Below are positions 1-5,880 of a DNA stretch of 6,177 nt, one piece after another (the first letter of the stretch is position 1; every line of letters starts with the position of its first letter). Where the stretch lies: contig JAITKC010000301.1 of assembly GCA_031278665.1 (NCBI GenBank), positions 1-6,177 of the forward strand. Direction: 5' to 3'. The notes under the pieces are model-generated. The model made no database searches and was not told where the DNA came from. It worked only from the letters and a program-made list of their open reading frames with translations. The stretch comes from Bifidobacteriaceae bacterium (GTDB lineage: Bacteria; Actinomycetota; Actinomycetes; Actinomycetales; WQXJ01). Made by a program: the position numbers and the translations under genes.

Positions 1-2827
1 CGCCGCGCTCGCCGAGTCCGGCTTTGAGCCCACAACGGGCCTCGAACAGCGCGCGTTTGTCCAGGTAAGGCAGGTAATCCGCGAGCGGGATGCCCTTGGC
101 GCGCCGAGCCCCCCAAAACGGCGGGACGGGGATGGCCGCCCGGCGAAGCCGCTCCCCCGGCGGACCCCCCGGCGGATCCCCCGGCGGACCGGACCGCGCC
201 GCCGGCTTGGACCGCGTCGCCGGCCCAGACCGCGTTCTCGATTCGGACCCCGCGGTCTGGCCGACCGCGCCCGCCGAGCCGTCCGGGCCGTCCGGGCCGT
301 CCGGCTGCGCCAGCCACTGGTTCAAGATCCGCAGGCTCTCGAAGGCGTCTTTGGCGTAGCGCAGCCGTCCGGGAAACTCCGCCGCCAACTCGTCTTCCAC
401 GAAACGCCTGGTCAAAGCCGCGCCGCCGAGTATCACCGGCCAGCGCCCGGAGACTTCGCGGGTCGTCATCTCGGCCAGATTCTGACGCATCACCTGGGTC
501 GATTTGACTAGCAGCCCGGACATCCCGATGGCGTCCGCGCCGGTGGCCTCGGCCGCCGCCAGCATCCGCTCGATCGGCTGTTTGACGCCCAGGTTGCAGA
601 CGGTGTAGCCGTTATTCGACAACACGATGTCGACCAGGTTCTTGCCGATGTCGTGGACGTCGCCGGCGACTGTCGCCAACACCACCGTGCCCCTCGAGCC
701 GATCTCGTCGCGCGCCATGCGTGGCTCCAAGAAGGCCACCGCCGCCTTCATCACCTCGGCCGACTGCAAGACGAAGGGCAGCTGCGTCCGGCCCTGCCCG
801 AACAACTCGCCGACTTCCGCCATGGCCGGAAGCAAATGGTCGTTGACGATTTCGAGCGGCTTGAAGCCTTCGGCCAGGGCGGCCGCCAAATCGCCGGCTA
901 AACCGGCCCGGTTGCCGGTTATCAGCCGCTCGCGCAGGCGTTCGGCCACCGGCAAGTCGGCCAGGGCCGGCCGCTTGGGCGCCGCCGACTCGCCGGCCGT
1001 CGCCGCGATCAGGGCCGTCAGCGGGTCGTAGCCGTCCCGCCGCCGGTCGAAGACCAGGTCCTCGGCGATCGCCACGGCCGTCGGGTCGAGGCGGTCGAGC
1101 GGCCAGATGCCGCCCGGCCGGATGATCGCCGCGTCCAGGCCGGCTTTGACGGCCTGGTCCAAGAACACCGAGTTGACCACCACCCGGGCGGCCGGGGCCA
1201 GGCCGAACGAGACGTTCGACACGCCCAGTATCAGATGGACTTCGGGGAACTCGGCCCGCAGCCGGCCGATCGCCGTCAGCGTCTCAAGCCCGTCGCGCCG
1301 GGTCTCGTCCTGTCCGGTGGCGATCGGGAAAGTCAGCGGATCGACGATCACGTCCGCCGTCGCCACCCCGCGCCGGCCCAGTTCCGCGATCAGCCGTCTG
1401 GCCAGCGCCACCTTGGCGTCAGCCGTGCGCGCCTGCCCGGATTCGTCGATCGTCAGCGCCACCACCGCCGCGCCGTGCTCCACGGCCAAGCCGGCGACCG
1501 CCTCGAACCGCTCCGGGTCCTCGAAATTGACCGAGTTGATCACCGACCGCCCGCCTAAACGCTCGAGCGCCGCCCGGATCACCGCCGGGTCGGTCGAGTC
1601 GATCATAATCGGCAGGGTCGAGGCCGTGGCCAGCGCCCCGGCCAGCCGAGCCATGTCGGCCGGTCCGTCGCGCCCGACGTAATCAACCGACAGGTCCGCC
1701 ACCTGGGCGCCGGCGGCGCTCTGGTCGCGCGCCAGCTGCACGCAGGTCTCGACGTCTGCGGCCAACATGGCGTCGCGGAACGCGCGCGACCCGTTGGCGT
1801 TGGTCCGCTCCCCGACCACCAGATAGCCAAGGTCCTGGCGCAACGCCACCGCCTGGTAGAGCGAGGCGACCAGACCGCGCGCGCCCGTCTTCGGCGCGGC
1901 ATCGGCGGCCGGCGAAGGCGGGGCGGGCGCCCGCCCGGCCAAACGCTCGACCACCGCCGCCAGGTGGGCCGGCGTGGTGCCGCAACAACCGCCGACCATC
2001 CCCAGGCCGTAGTCGCGGACGAAGCGCTCCAGCCAGTCGGCCAACTCGGCCGGGCTGAGCCGGTAGCGGGCCTGGCCGTCCGCGCCGATAGTCGGCAGCC
2101 CGGCGTTCGGCATGACGCCGACCGGCACGTCCGACAACTCGGCCAAGACCCGCAGGTGCTCCGACATTTCGGCCGGGCCGGTGGCGCAGTTCAGTCCGAT
2201 GGCGTCGATGCCGAGGCAAAGCAGCGAGGCGGCGGCGGCCGGGGTCTCGGTGCCGAGCAGCATGGCGCCGCTCGTTTCGACTGTGAAATGAACTGTGACG
2301 TGGACGGACGAATCGGCGTCCCGGGCGCCCAGGACGGCCGCTTTGGCTTGCAGCAGATCCTGACAGGTTTCGATCAGCAGCCGGTCGGCGCCGCCTTCCA
2401 GCAGACCGGCCGCCTCGATCGCGTAGCCGCGACGCAACTCGGCGAAGCCGACGTGGCCGAGCGACGGCAATTTGGAGCCCGGCCCCATCGACCCGAGCAC
2501 CAGCGCCGGCCGGCCGCCGCCCGCTTTGGACCCGGCCGCCTGGTCGACCGCCCGCCGGGCCGCCCGCGCCGCCGCCGCCGCGATCTGCCCGGCCCTGTCC
2601 GCCAAACCGTAGTCGGCCAGCACCAGCGGGTGCGCGCCGAATGAGTTGGTTTCGACGGCCTGGCAGCCGACTTCGAGATAGGACCGGTGGACCGCCTCGA
2701 CCAGGTCCGGCCGGGTGATCGACAAGAAGTCATGGCAGCCGTCGCGCCCCTGGTAGTCGCGGCTGGTCAAACCGGCCCGAAGGATTTCGGTGCCGAAGCC
2801 GCCGTCCGCCACCACCAGGTCGCTCAC
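1..2827 (-). CDS. metH: Cobalamin-dependent methionine synthase (5-methyltetrahydrofolate:homocysteine methyltransferase), 3' end off the left edge
   Basis: Cytosolic enzyme that transfers the methyl group of 5-methyl-THF to homocysteine through cobalamin, giving methionine. An uninterrupted frame of 942 codons runs to the window edge. Domains, from the start used here: homocysteine-binding domain at about 1-300, with DGGFGT at 8-13 and zinc ligands Cys214 (in GLNCATGP) and Cys281/Cys282 (in GGCCGT); pterin-binding domain at about 335-580, opening with VGERTN at 338-343; helical cap from about 615; B12 domain with DVHDIGKN, whose His725 is the cobalt ligand, plus Ser770 and Ser776 (same spacing as in E. 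coli MetH); a repeat-rich linker at about 842-896; then the start of the AdoMet-binding reactivation domain (PFWGARRAKGIPLADY, from about 903). Family members are near 1200 residues, so about 250 are probably missing to the left. Start: GTG at 2827, the only in-frame start that places the first strand correctly. It has no Shine-Dalgarno sequence; a TACAAT box lies 8 nt upstream. Divergent from the PAC2 gene. Confidence 0.97.
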   Translation of the reverse strand, partial: MSDLVVADGGFGTEILRAGLTSRDYQGRDGCHDFLSITRPDLVEAVHRSYLEVGCQAVETNSFGAHPLVLADYGLADRAGQIAAAAARAARRAVDQAAGSKAGGGRPALVLGSMGPGSKLPSLGHVGFAELRRGYAIEAAGLLEGGADRLLIETCQDLLQAKAAVLGARDADSSVHVTVHFTVETSGAMLLGTETPAAAASLLCLGIDAIGLNCATGPAEMSEHLRVLAELSDVPVGVMPNAGLPTIGADGQARYRLSPAELADWLERFVRDYGLGMVGGCCGTTPAHLAAVVERLAGRAPAPPSPAADAAPKTGARGLVASLYQAVALRQDLGYLVVGERTNANGSRAFRDAMLAADVETCVQLARDQSAAGAQVADLSVDYVGRDGPADMARLAGALATASTLPIMIDSTDPAVIRAALERLGGRSVINSVNFEDPERFEAVAGLAVEHGAAVVALTIDESGQARTADAKVALARRLIAELGRRGVATADVIVDPLTFPIATGQDETRRDGLETLTAIGRLRAEFPEVHLILGVSNVSFGLAPAARVVVNSVFLDQAVKAGLDAAIIRPGGIWPLDRLDPTAVAIAEDLVFDRRRDGYDPLTALIAATAGESAAPKRPALADLPVAERLRERLITGNRAGLAGDLAAALAEGFKPLEIVNDHLLPAMAEVGELFGQGRTQLPFVLQSAEVMKAAVAFLEPRMARDEIGSRGTVVLATVAGDVHDIGKNLVDIVLSNNGYTVCNLGVKQPIERMLAAAEATGADAIGMSGLLVKSTQVMRQNLAEMTTREVSGRWPVILGGAALTRRFVEDELAAEFPGRLRYAKDAFESLRILNQWLAQPDGPDGPDGSAGAVGQTAGSESRTRSGPATRSKPAARSGPPGDPPGGPPGERLRRAAIPVPPFWGARRAKGIPLADYLPYLDKRALFEARCGLKAGLGERG
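154..189. repeat. Three 12-bp tandem repeats inside metH
   Basis: Three consecutive 12-bp units of the form CCCCCGGCGGAC occur at 154-165, 166-177 and 178-189; the middle unit differs only in its last base. In the metH frame they encode a Gly/Pro-rich run (GPPGDPPGGPPGE) in the linker between the B12 and reactivation domains. The unit is a multiple of three, so copy-number change would keep the frame. Confidence 0.85.
191..240. repeat. Degenerate 18-bp tandem repeat inside metH
   Basis: Two 18-bp units beginning GGACCGCG (191-208 and 209-226) are followed by a partial third unit beginning AGACCGCG at 227. In the metH frame they encode six-residue units of the RSGPAT / RSKPAA type, giving a basic, Pro/Ala/Ser-rich and probably disordered linker. 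The copies are imperfect, which suggests an older expansion than the neighbouring 9-bp repeat. Confidence 0.75.
278..304. repeat. Three perfect 9-bp tandem repeats inside metH
   Basis: GCCGTCCGG is repeated exactly three times (278-286, 287-295, 296-304). Read on the minus strand in the metH frame it gives PDG three times (residues 842-850), directly after the end of the B12 domain (ILNQWLAQ). The perfect identity suggests recent slippage or expansion in a linker under weak constraint. Confidence 0.9.
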
Positions 2828-2835
2828 GGTCAGCC

Positions 2836-2841
2836 ATTGTA
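2836..2841 (-). promoter_or_regulatory. Predicted -10 box of metH (leaderless promoter)
   Basis: On the minus strand TACAAT lies at 2841-2836, with 8 nt between it and the GTG at 2827. It fits the actinobacterial TANNNT consensus, at the distance expected if transcription starts at or next to the start codon. No convincing -35 hexamer is visible at 16-18 bp spacing, which is common in actinobacterial promoters. A 5' leader this short leaves no room for a cobalamin or SAM riboswitch. Confidence 0.65.
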
Positions 2842-2853
2842 CGGCTGGCGGCC

Positions 2854-2869
2854 CCGGCCTTGGGGCCGG
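2854..2869. promoter_or_regulatory. GC hairpin/inverted repeat between the metH and PAC2 promoters
   Basis: CCGGCC (2854-2859) and GGCCGG (2864-2869) are perfect inverted arms around a TTGG loop. The element lies between the two outward-facing -10 boxes, where a shared operator could act. The arms contain only G and C in a GC-rich region, so a chance origin is quite possible. The operator role is inference. Confidence 0.3.
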
Positions 2870-2885
2870 CCCGAGCCAGGCGCGC

Positions 2886-2891
2886 TAGAGT
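2886..2891 (+). promoter_or_regulatory. Predicted -10 box of the PAC2 gene (leaderless promoter)
   Basis: TAGAGT lies 6 nt before the GTG at 2898 and matches TANNNT. Its first three bases are also an in-frame stop codon for the PAC2 reading frame, so translation cannot begin upstream of the box. A TTGGGG at 2860-2865 could be a -35 element, but its 20-bp spacing is too long to be persuasive. Confidence 0.65.
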
Positions 2892-2897
2892 GAGCGG

Positions 2898-3713
2898 GTG
2901 TCAACAGCCGTAGCCGCTTTCACCGGTTGGAACGACGCCGGTTCGGCCGCCAGCGACGCCCTGACCTTCCTGGTCGACAACCTCGGCGGCGAGTTGGTCG
3001 AGTCGATCAGCCCCGAGGAGTATTGCGATTTCCAAGTCAACCGGCCGCAGGTGCGGCTCGACTCGGCCGGCCGGCGCCGCCTGATCTGGCCGACCACGGA
3101 CTTTTGGACGGCCGAGTCGTCAAGCGGCGAGCCGCTGATGCTGATCCGCGGCGTCGAACCGTCATTCCGCTGGCGGGCCTTCACCGAAGAGGTGATCGAG
3201 CGCCTGACCGATTGGGGAATCGACCGGCTGGTGGTGGTCGGGGCTCTGTTGGCCGACGTGCCCCATTCGCGGCCGATTTCGGTTCAGGTCAGCGCCGACA
3301 AAGCCGCCGCCCGGCGGCGGTTCGGGGCCGAAAAACCGACCTATGAGGGGCCGACGGGCATAGTCTCGGTGCTTGAGCAGACGGCCGGCAAAACCTACGG
3401 AATCCAGACCGTGGCGCTGTGGGCGCCGGTGCCGCACTACATCGCCTCCTCGCCCTCCCCCAAAGCCGAATTGGCCCTGATAACCAAACTGGCCGAAATC
3501 CTCGCCCTGGAAGGCCTGCCGACGGCCGAACTGGCCGACGAGGCCGACTCCTGGGCGCGCGGCGTGGACTCGCTGGCGGCATCGGACCCCGAAATCGCGG
3601 GCTATATCGCCTCGCTTGAGGCCGCCAACGACGCCCTCGACTCGCCGGCCGCCACCGGCGAGGCGATAGCCAAGGAATTCGAGCGCTACCTGCGCCGACG
3701 CGGGCGCGGATGA
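2898..3713 (+). CDS. PAC2-family protein (proteasome-assembly-chaperone-like; Rv2125-type)
   Basis: A 271-residue soluble protein of the PAC2 family, named after the eukaryotic proteasome assembly chaperone 2. The bacterial role is not settled, so no specific function is assigned. Recognised by the opening AAFTGWNDAG (residues 6-15), LVVVGALLADVPHSRP (111-126), YEGPTGIVSVL (149-159), PHYIASSPSPKA (179-190) and a C-terminal helical section with SWARGVDSL (218-226), IAGYIASLEA (233-242) and FERYLRRR (261-268). No signal peptide or membrane segment is seen. The start is forced: an in-frame TAG at 2886-2888 lies only three codons before GTG 2898, and the conserved domain begins within six residues. 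The N-terminus is therefore shorter than I recall for relatives, which carry some ten extra residues before the first strand. Divergent from metH and convergent with mshC. Confidence 0.9.
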   Translation: MSTAVAAFTGWNDAGSAASDALTFLVDNLGGELVESISPEEYCDFQVNRPQVRLDSAGRRRLIWPTTDFWTAESSSGEPLMLIRGVEPSFRWRAFTEEVIERLTDWGIDRLVVVGALLADVPHSRPISVQVSADKAAARRRFGAEKPTYEGPTGIVSVLEQTAGKTYGIQTVALWAPVPHYIASSPSPKAELALITKLAEILALEGLPTAELADEADSWARGVDSLAASDPEIAGYIASLEAANDALDSPAATGEAIAKEFERYLRRRGRG

Positions 3714-3728
3714 GCCCTCGAAGGCTCA
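3711..3728. terminator. Inverted repeat spanning both stop codons of the convergent PAC2/mshC pair
   Basis: TGAGCC (3711-3716) and GGCTCA (3723-3728) form a perfect 6-bp stem around a CTCGAA loop. The TGA opening the left arm is the PAC2 stop codon, and the outer end of the right arm is the mshC TGA on the other strand. It could act as a small bidirectional terminator between genes only 12 bp apart. The stem is short and neither side has a good U-tract, so intrinsic termination is uncertain. Confidence 0.4.
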
Positions 3729-4988
3729 GTAAAGTTTGATTCCGAGGAGCGCGTCGATCGCCCGGCGCAAGTCGGCGGCGGCGTAGGGGCTGCGTTCGCG
3801 GGCCAGCGGGGCGGCGCTGACCCACTCGTCGACGGCGGCGATGGCGGCGGCGGTGTCGAGGTTGTCCGCCAAGGCGGCGCGGATTTTGGCGATCGCCTCG
3901 CCGGAGTGGCCCTGCGGCTTGACCGATCGGATGGCGTCGCGCCAACGGTTCAGCCGCGCCTCCGCCAAGGCGACTTCGCGGCCCCGCCACTCCCAGTCCT
4001 CGCCGTAATGGTGGCCGATCAGCGCCAGGCGCAACGCGGCCGGGCCGACGCCGCGTTCCAGTAAATCTGACACGAACACCAGATTGCCCAGCGACTTGGA
4101 CATTTTCTGGCCGTCGTAATGGACCATGCCGGTGTGCATTGTCAGGCGGACCGGCTGGTCCAACCCGGTCAGCGCGCGCGAATGCGAGACCGACATCTCG
4201 TGATGGGGGAAGATCAGGTCGGCGCCGCCGCCCAACACGTCGATCGGCTGGTCCAATTCGGCTGAGGCGATGACGGCGCATTCGATGTGCCAGCCGGGCC
4301 GTCCGCGTCCCAGCGTGCGCCCGTCCCAGGACGGCTCGCCCGGCCGGGCGGCCCGCCACAGCAGCGGGTCGAGCCGGTCGCGTTTGCCGGGCCGGTCGGG
4401 GTCGCCGCCGCGCTCGGCGAACAGCCGGTCCTGGGCCTCGCGTCCAAGTCCGGCCAAGCTCCCGAAATCCGGGTCGCCGCCCAAGTCGGCGTAGACGTCG
4501 CCGAGGCTGGAGGCCGGCGATCCGGGCACCGCCACGCGGTAGGCCTGGCCCACGTCGATCATCCGCTCGACCGCGTTGACGATCTGCGGCACCGACTCGA
4601 CCACGCCGCGGTAGAAATCGGGCGGTATGACCCGCAGGGCCGCCATGTCGGCCTTGTAGACGGCGGTCTGGCGGGCGGCGATCTTCGACCAGTCTTTGCC
4701 GGTCGCCCGGGCCCGTTCGAGCAGCGGATCGTCGACGTCCGTCAGCCCCTGGGCGTAGCGCACCGACACCCCCAGGTCGCGCCAGGCCCGCACCAACAGG
4801 TCGAAGGCCAAATAGGTGAAGGCGTGGCCAAGGTGGGTCGAGTCATAAGGGGTGATGCCGCAAACATAAAGGTTGGCGCTCTCGCCCGCGACGCTCGGGC
4901 GGACCTCGCCGCTGATGTCGTCTCGGATTCGCGGAACCTCGCCCGTGCCAGGTATGACGCTGACTATCGGGCCGGTCCAGGGGTGCAT
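3726..4988 (-). CDS. mshC: L-cysteine:1D-myo-inositol 2-amino-2-deoxy-alpha-D-glucopyranoside ligase (mycothiol biosynthesis)
   Basis: ATP-dependent cytosolic ligase that joins cysteine to glucosaminyl-inositol (GlcN-Ins), the penultimate step of mycothiol synthesis. It is a 420-residue paralogue of class I cysteinyl-tRNA synthetase. Visible features: YVCGITPYDSTHLGHA (41-56) with zinc ligand Cys43 and the HIGH-like HLGH at 52-55; TDVDDP (83-88); LLWRAARPGEPSW (209-221) and GRPGWHIECA (229-238) with Cys237; FPHHE (260-264) with His262; KMSKS at 295-299; and DNLDT (375-379) in the C-terminal helices. The RPGEPSW segment and the lack of the longer C-terminal tRNA-binding region favour MshC over CysS. 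The length matches mycobacterial MshC (about 414). ATG 4988 directly follows the uppP stop codon (TAAATG), so the two are likely one transcription unit. No Shine-Dalgarno sequence is seen, but a TACCCT box lies 6 nt upstream. Confidence 0.96.
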   Translation of the reverse strand: MHPWTGPIVSVIPGTGEVPRIRDDISGEVRPSVAGESANLYVCGITPYDSTHLGHAFTYLAFDLLVRAWRDLGVSVRYAQGLTDVDDPLLERARATGKDWSKIAARQTAVYKADMAALRVIPPDFYRGVVESVPQIVNAVERMIDVGQAYRVAVPGSPASSLGDVYADLGGDPDFGSLAGLGREAQDRLFAERGGDPDRPGKRDRLDPLLWRAARPGEPSWDGRTLGRGRPGWHIECAVIASAELDQPIDVLGGGADLIFPHHEMSVSHSRALTGLDQPVRLTMHTGMVHYDGQKMSKSLGNLVFVSDLLERGVGPAALRLALIGHHYGEDWEWRGREVALAEARLNRWRDAIRSVKPQGHSGEAIAKIRAALADNLDTAAAIAAVDEWVSAAPLARERSPYAAADLRRAIDALLGIKLY

Positions 4989-5840
4989 TTAGCTAGGGTA
5001 CAAGACGCCCGTCGCCAGTAACGCGATCACCGCCCCGCCCAAGGCCAGGCGGTAATAGACGAACGGCCTATAGGAATAGGTCGACACAATCCGCAAGAAG
5101 GCGATTATCACCAGATAGCCGACGCCAAAGGCGGTCAAACCGGCCGCGACGGTGTTGCCCCAGCCGGCCGCCAGGTCGGCCTCCTCGGACAGCGCTTTGA
5201 CCAACTCCAACAGTCCGGAGCCGAAAACCGCCGGCATGGCCAACAAGAACGAGTAGCGGGCGGCGGCCGGCCGGGAGTAGCCCATGGCCAGTCCGGCGGT
5301 GATGGTCCCGCCCGACCGCGACACGCCGGGTATCAGGGCCAGCGCCTGGGCCAGGCCGTAGAGCAGGCCGTCGCGGACGCCGATGCCGTCGAGCGACTTC
5401 GGCGCGGTCCGGCGCAGGCGCCGCCCGGCGTAGAGGTCGGCGGCGCCGAGCAGCAGTCCGAACCCGACCAGGGTGGCGCCGGTTATGTAAAGGTTGCGCA
5501 GGTGGGTCTCGATCGACTCTTGAAATAGGAATCCCAGCGCCACGATCGGAACCGATCCGACGATTATCAGCCAGCCGAGCCGGGCGTCCTGGTCGATCGG
5601 CTTGCCGCCCTGGCGCCACGACAGCGTCCAAGACCGCAGAATGGCCCAGACTTCGCGCCGGAAGTAGACCAGCACCGCCAATTCGGTGCCGATCTGGATT
5701 ATGGCGGTGAAGGCCGCCCCCGGGTCGGCCCGCGAGGGCAGGAACTCCCCCAGAATTCGCAGATGGGCGGAGGACGAGATGGGCAGGAATTCCGTCAGTC
5801 CCTGCACAAGTCCCAGGACCAGGGCTTCCCACAAACTCAC
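4989..5840 (-). CDS. uppP: Undecaprenyl-diphosphatase (UppP/BacA family)
   Basis: Integral membrane phosphatase that converts undecaprenyl diphosphate to the monophosphate, recycling the lipid carrier for peptidoglycan and other wall polymers; overproduction in other bacteria gives bacitracin resistance. With GTG 5840 as start it has 283 residues, normal for the family. Signature 1 is QGLTEFLPISSSAH (13-26), with catalytic Glu17 and His26; signature 2 is PGVSRSGG (171-178), with Arg175. Hydrophobic stretches lie at about 44-60, 88-106, 117-137, 157-177, 196-214, 230-252 and 264-281. An in-frame GTG at 5849 and TTG at 5846 would add two or three residues. I prefer 5840 because MSLWEALVLGLVQGLTEF aligns with the usual family N-terminus, and because a TAAAGT -10 box at 5853-5848 overlaps the upstream candidates. 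The stop codon abuts the mshC start. Divergent from the aldo/keto reductase gene. Confidence 0.95.
   Translation of the reverse strand: MSLWEALVLGLVQGLTEFLPISSSAHLRILGEFLPSRADPGAAFTAIIQIGTELAVLVYFRREVWAILRSWTLSWRQGGKPIDQDARLGWLIIVGSVPIVALGFLFQESIETHLRNLYITGATLVGFGLLLGAADLYAGRRLRRTAPKSLDGIGVRDGLLYGLAQALALIPGVSRSGGTITAGLAMGYSRPAAARYSFLLAMPAVFGSGLLELVKALSEEADLAAGWGNTVAAGLTAFGVGYLVIIAFLRIVSTYSYRPFVYYRLALGGAVIALLATGVLYPS
4995..5000 (-). promoter_or_regulatory. Possible internal -10 box for mshC within the uppP 3' end
   Basis: On the minus strand TACCCT (5000-4995) is followed by 6 nt and then the mshC ATG. It matches TANNNT at the same distance as the boxes of the other four genes. It would give mshC its own leaderless transcript in addition to read-through from uppP. 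It lies inside uppP coding sequence (Tyr and Pro codons), so it could be coincidental. Confidence 0.4.
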
Positions 5841-5847
5841 CCGCAAC

Positions 5848-5853
5848 ACTTTA
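5848..5853 (-). promoter_or_regulatory. Predicted -10 box of uppP (leaderless promoter)
   Basis: On the minus strand TAAAGT (5853-5848) is followed by 7 nt and then GTG at 5840. This supports 5840 over 5849 as start, because a codon at 5849 would lie within the box and upstream of the expected transcription start. Confidence 0.65.
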
Positions 5854-5865
5854 GCCCGGCCGGGC
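5854..5865. promoter_or_regulatory. 12-bp palindrome between the uppP and aldo/keto reductase -10 boxes
   Basis: GCCCGGCCGGGC is a perfect palindrome. It begins at the base next to the uppP -10 box and ends 2 bp before the reductase -10 box, so a protein bound here would affect both promoters. An operator role is inferred from position. Its pure GC composition makes chance a real alternative. Confidence 0.35.
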
Positions 5866-5867
5866 CG

Positions 5868-5873
5868 TAGGCT
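5868..5873 (+). promoter_or_regulatory. Predicted -10 box of the aldo/keto reductase gene (leaderless promoter)
   Basis: TAGGCT is followed by 7 nt and then GTG at 5881, matching TANNNT at leaderless distance. A -35 element at normal spacing would fall near 5845-5850, over the uppP -10 box. No good -35 hexamer is visible there. Confidence 0.6.
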
Positions 5874-5880
5874 GGTCGGC

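Noticed and set aside
154..304. CRISPR array or mobile-element repeat
   Set aside because: The repeats are directly tandem, 9-18 bp, without spacers, and in frame within metH.
1107..1682. Long plus-strand open frame (191 codons) and several similar ones opposite metH, e.g. 1964-2644
   Set aside because: These are antisense to a continuous metH frame with recognisable domains. The encoded proteins are low-complexity Ala/Arg/Ser-rich, as expected for shadow frames in high-GC DNA.
1..2827. metH frameshift or pseudogene
   Set aside because: The reading frame is continuous from 2827 to the edge, and zinc, cobalamin and folate motifs fall in the same frame at expected spacing. The truncation is due only to the window boundary.
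3289..4359. 356-codon minus-strand frame spanning the end of the PAC2 gene and part of mshC
   Set aside because: Arg/Pro/Gly-rich, no recognisable motif, overlaps two well-supported genes. A typical high-GC shadow.
3726..4988. Cysteinyl-tRNA synthetase (cysS)
   Set aside because: 420 residues with MshC-specific RPGEPSW and GRPGWHIECA segments and no long C-terminal tRNA-binding region. Fits MshC better.
4287..5021. 244-codon plus-strand frame opposite mshC
   Set aside because: Fully antisense to mshC, whose motifs (HLGH, zinc ligands, KMSKS) are intact. No start signal or family resemblance.
5848..5853. Intrinsic terminator built from the GC palindrome 5854-5865 plus adjacent TTTA
   Set aside because: It lies between two divergent starts, with no gene ending there. 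The A/T bases are better explained as a -10 box.
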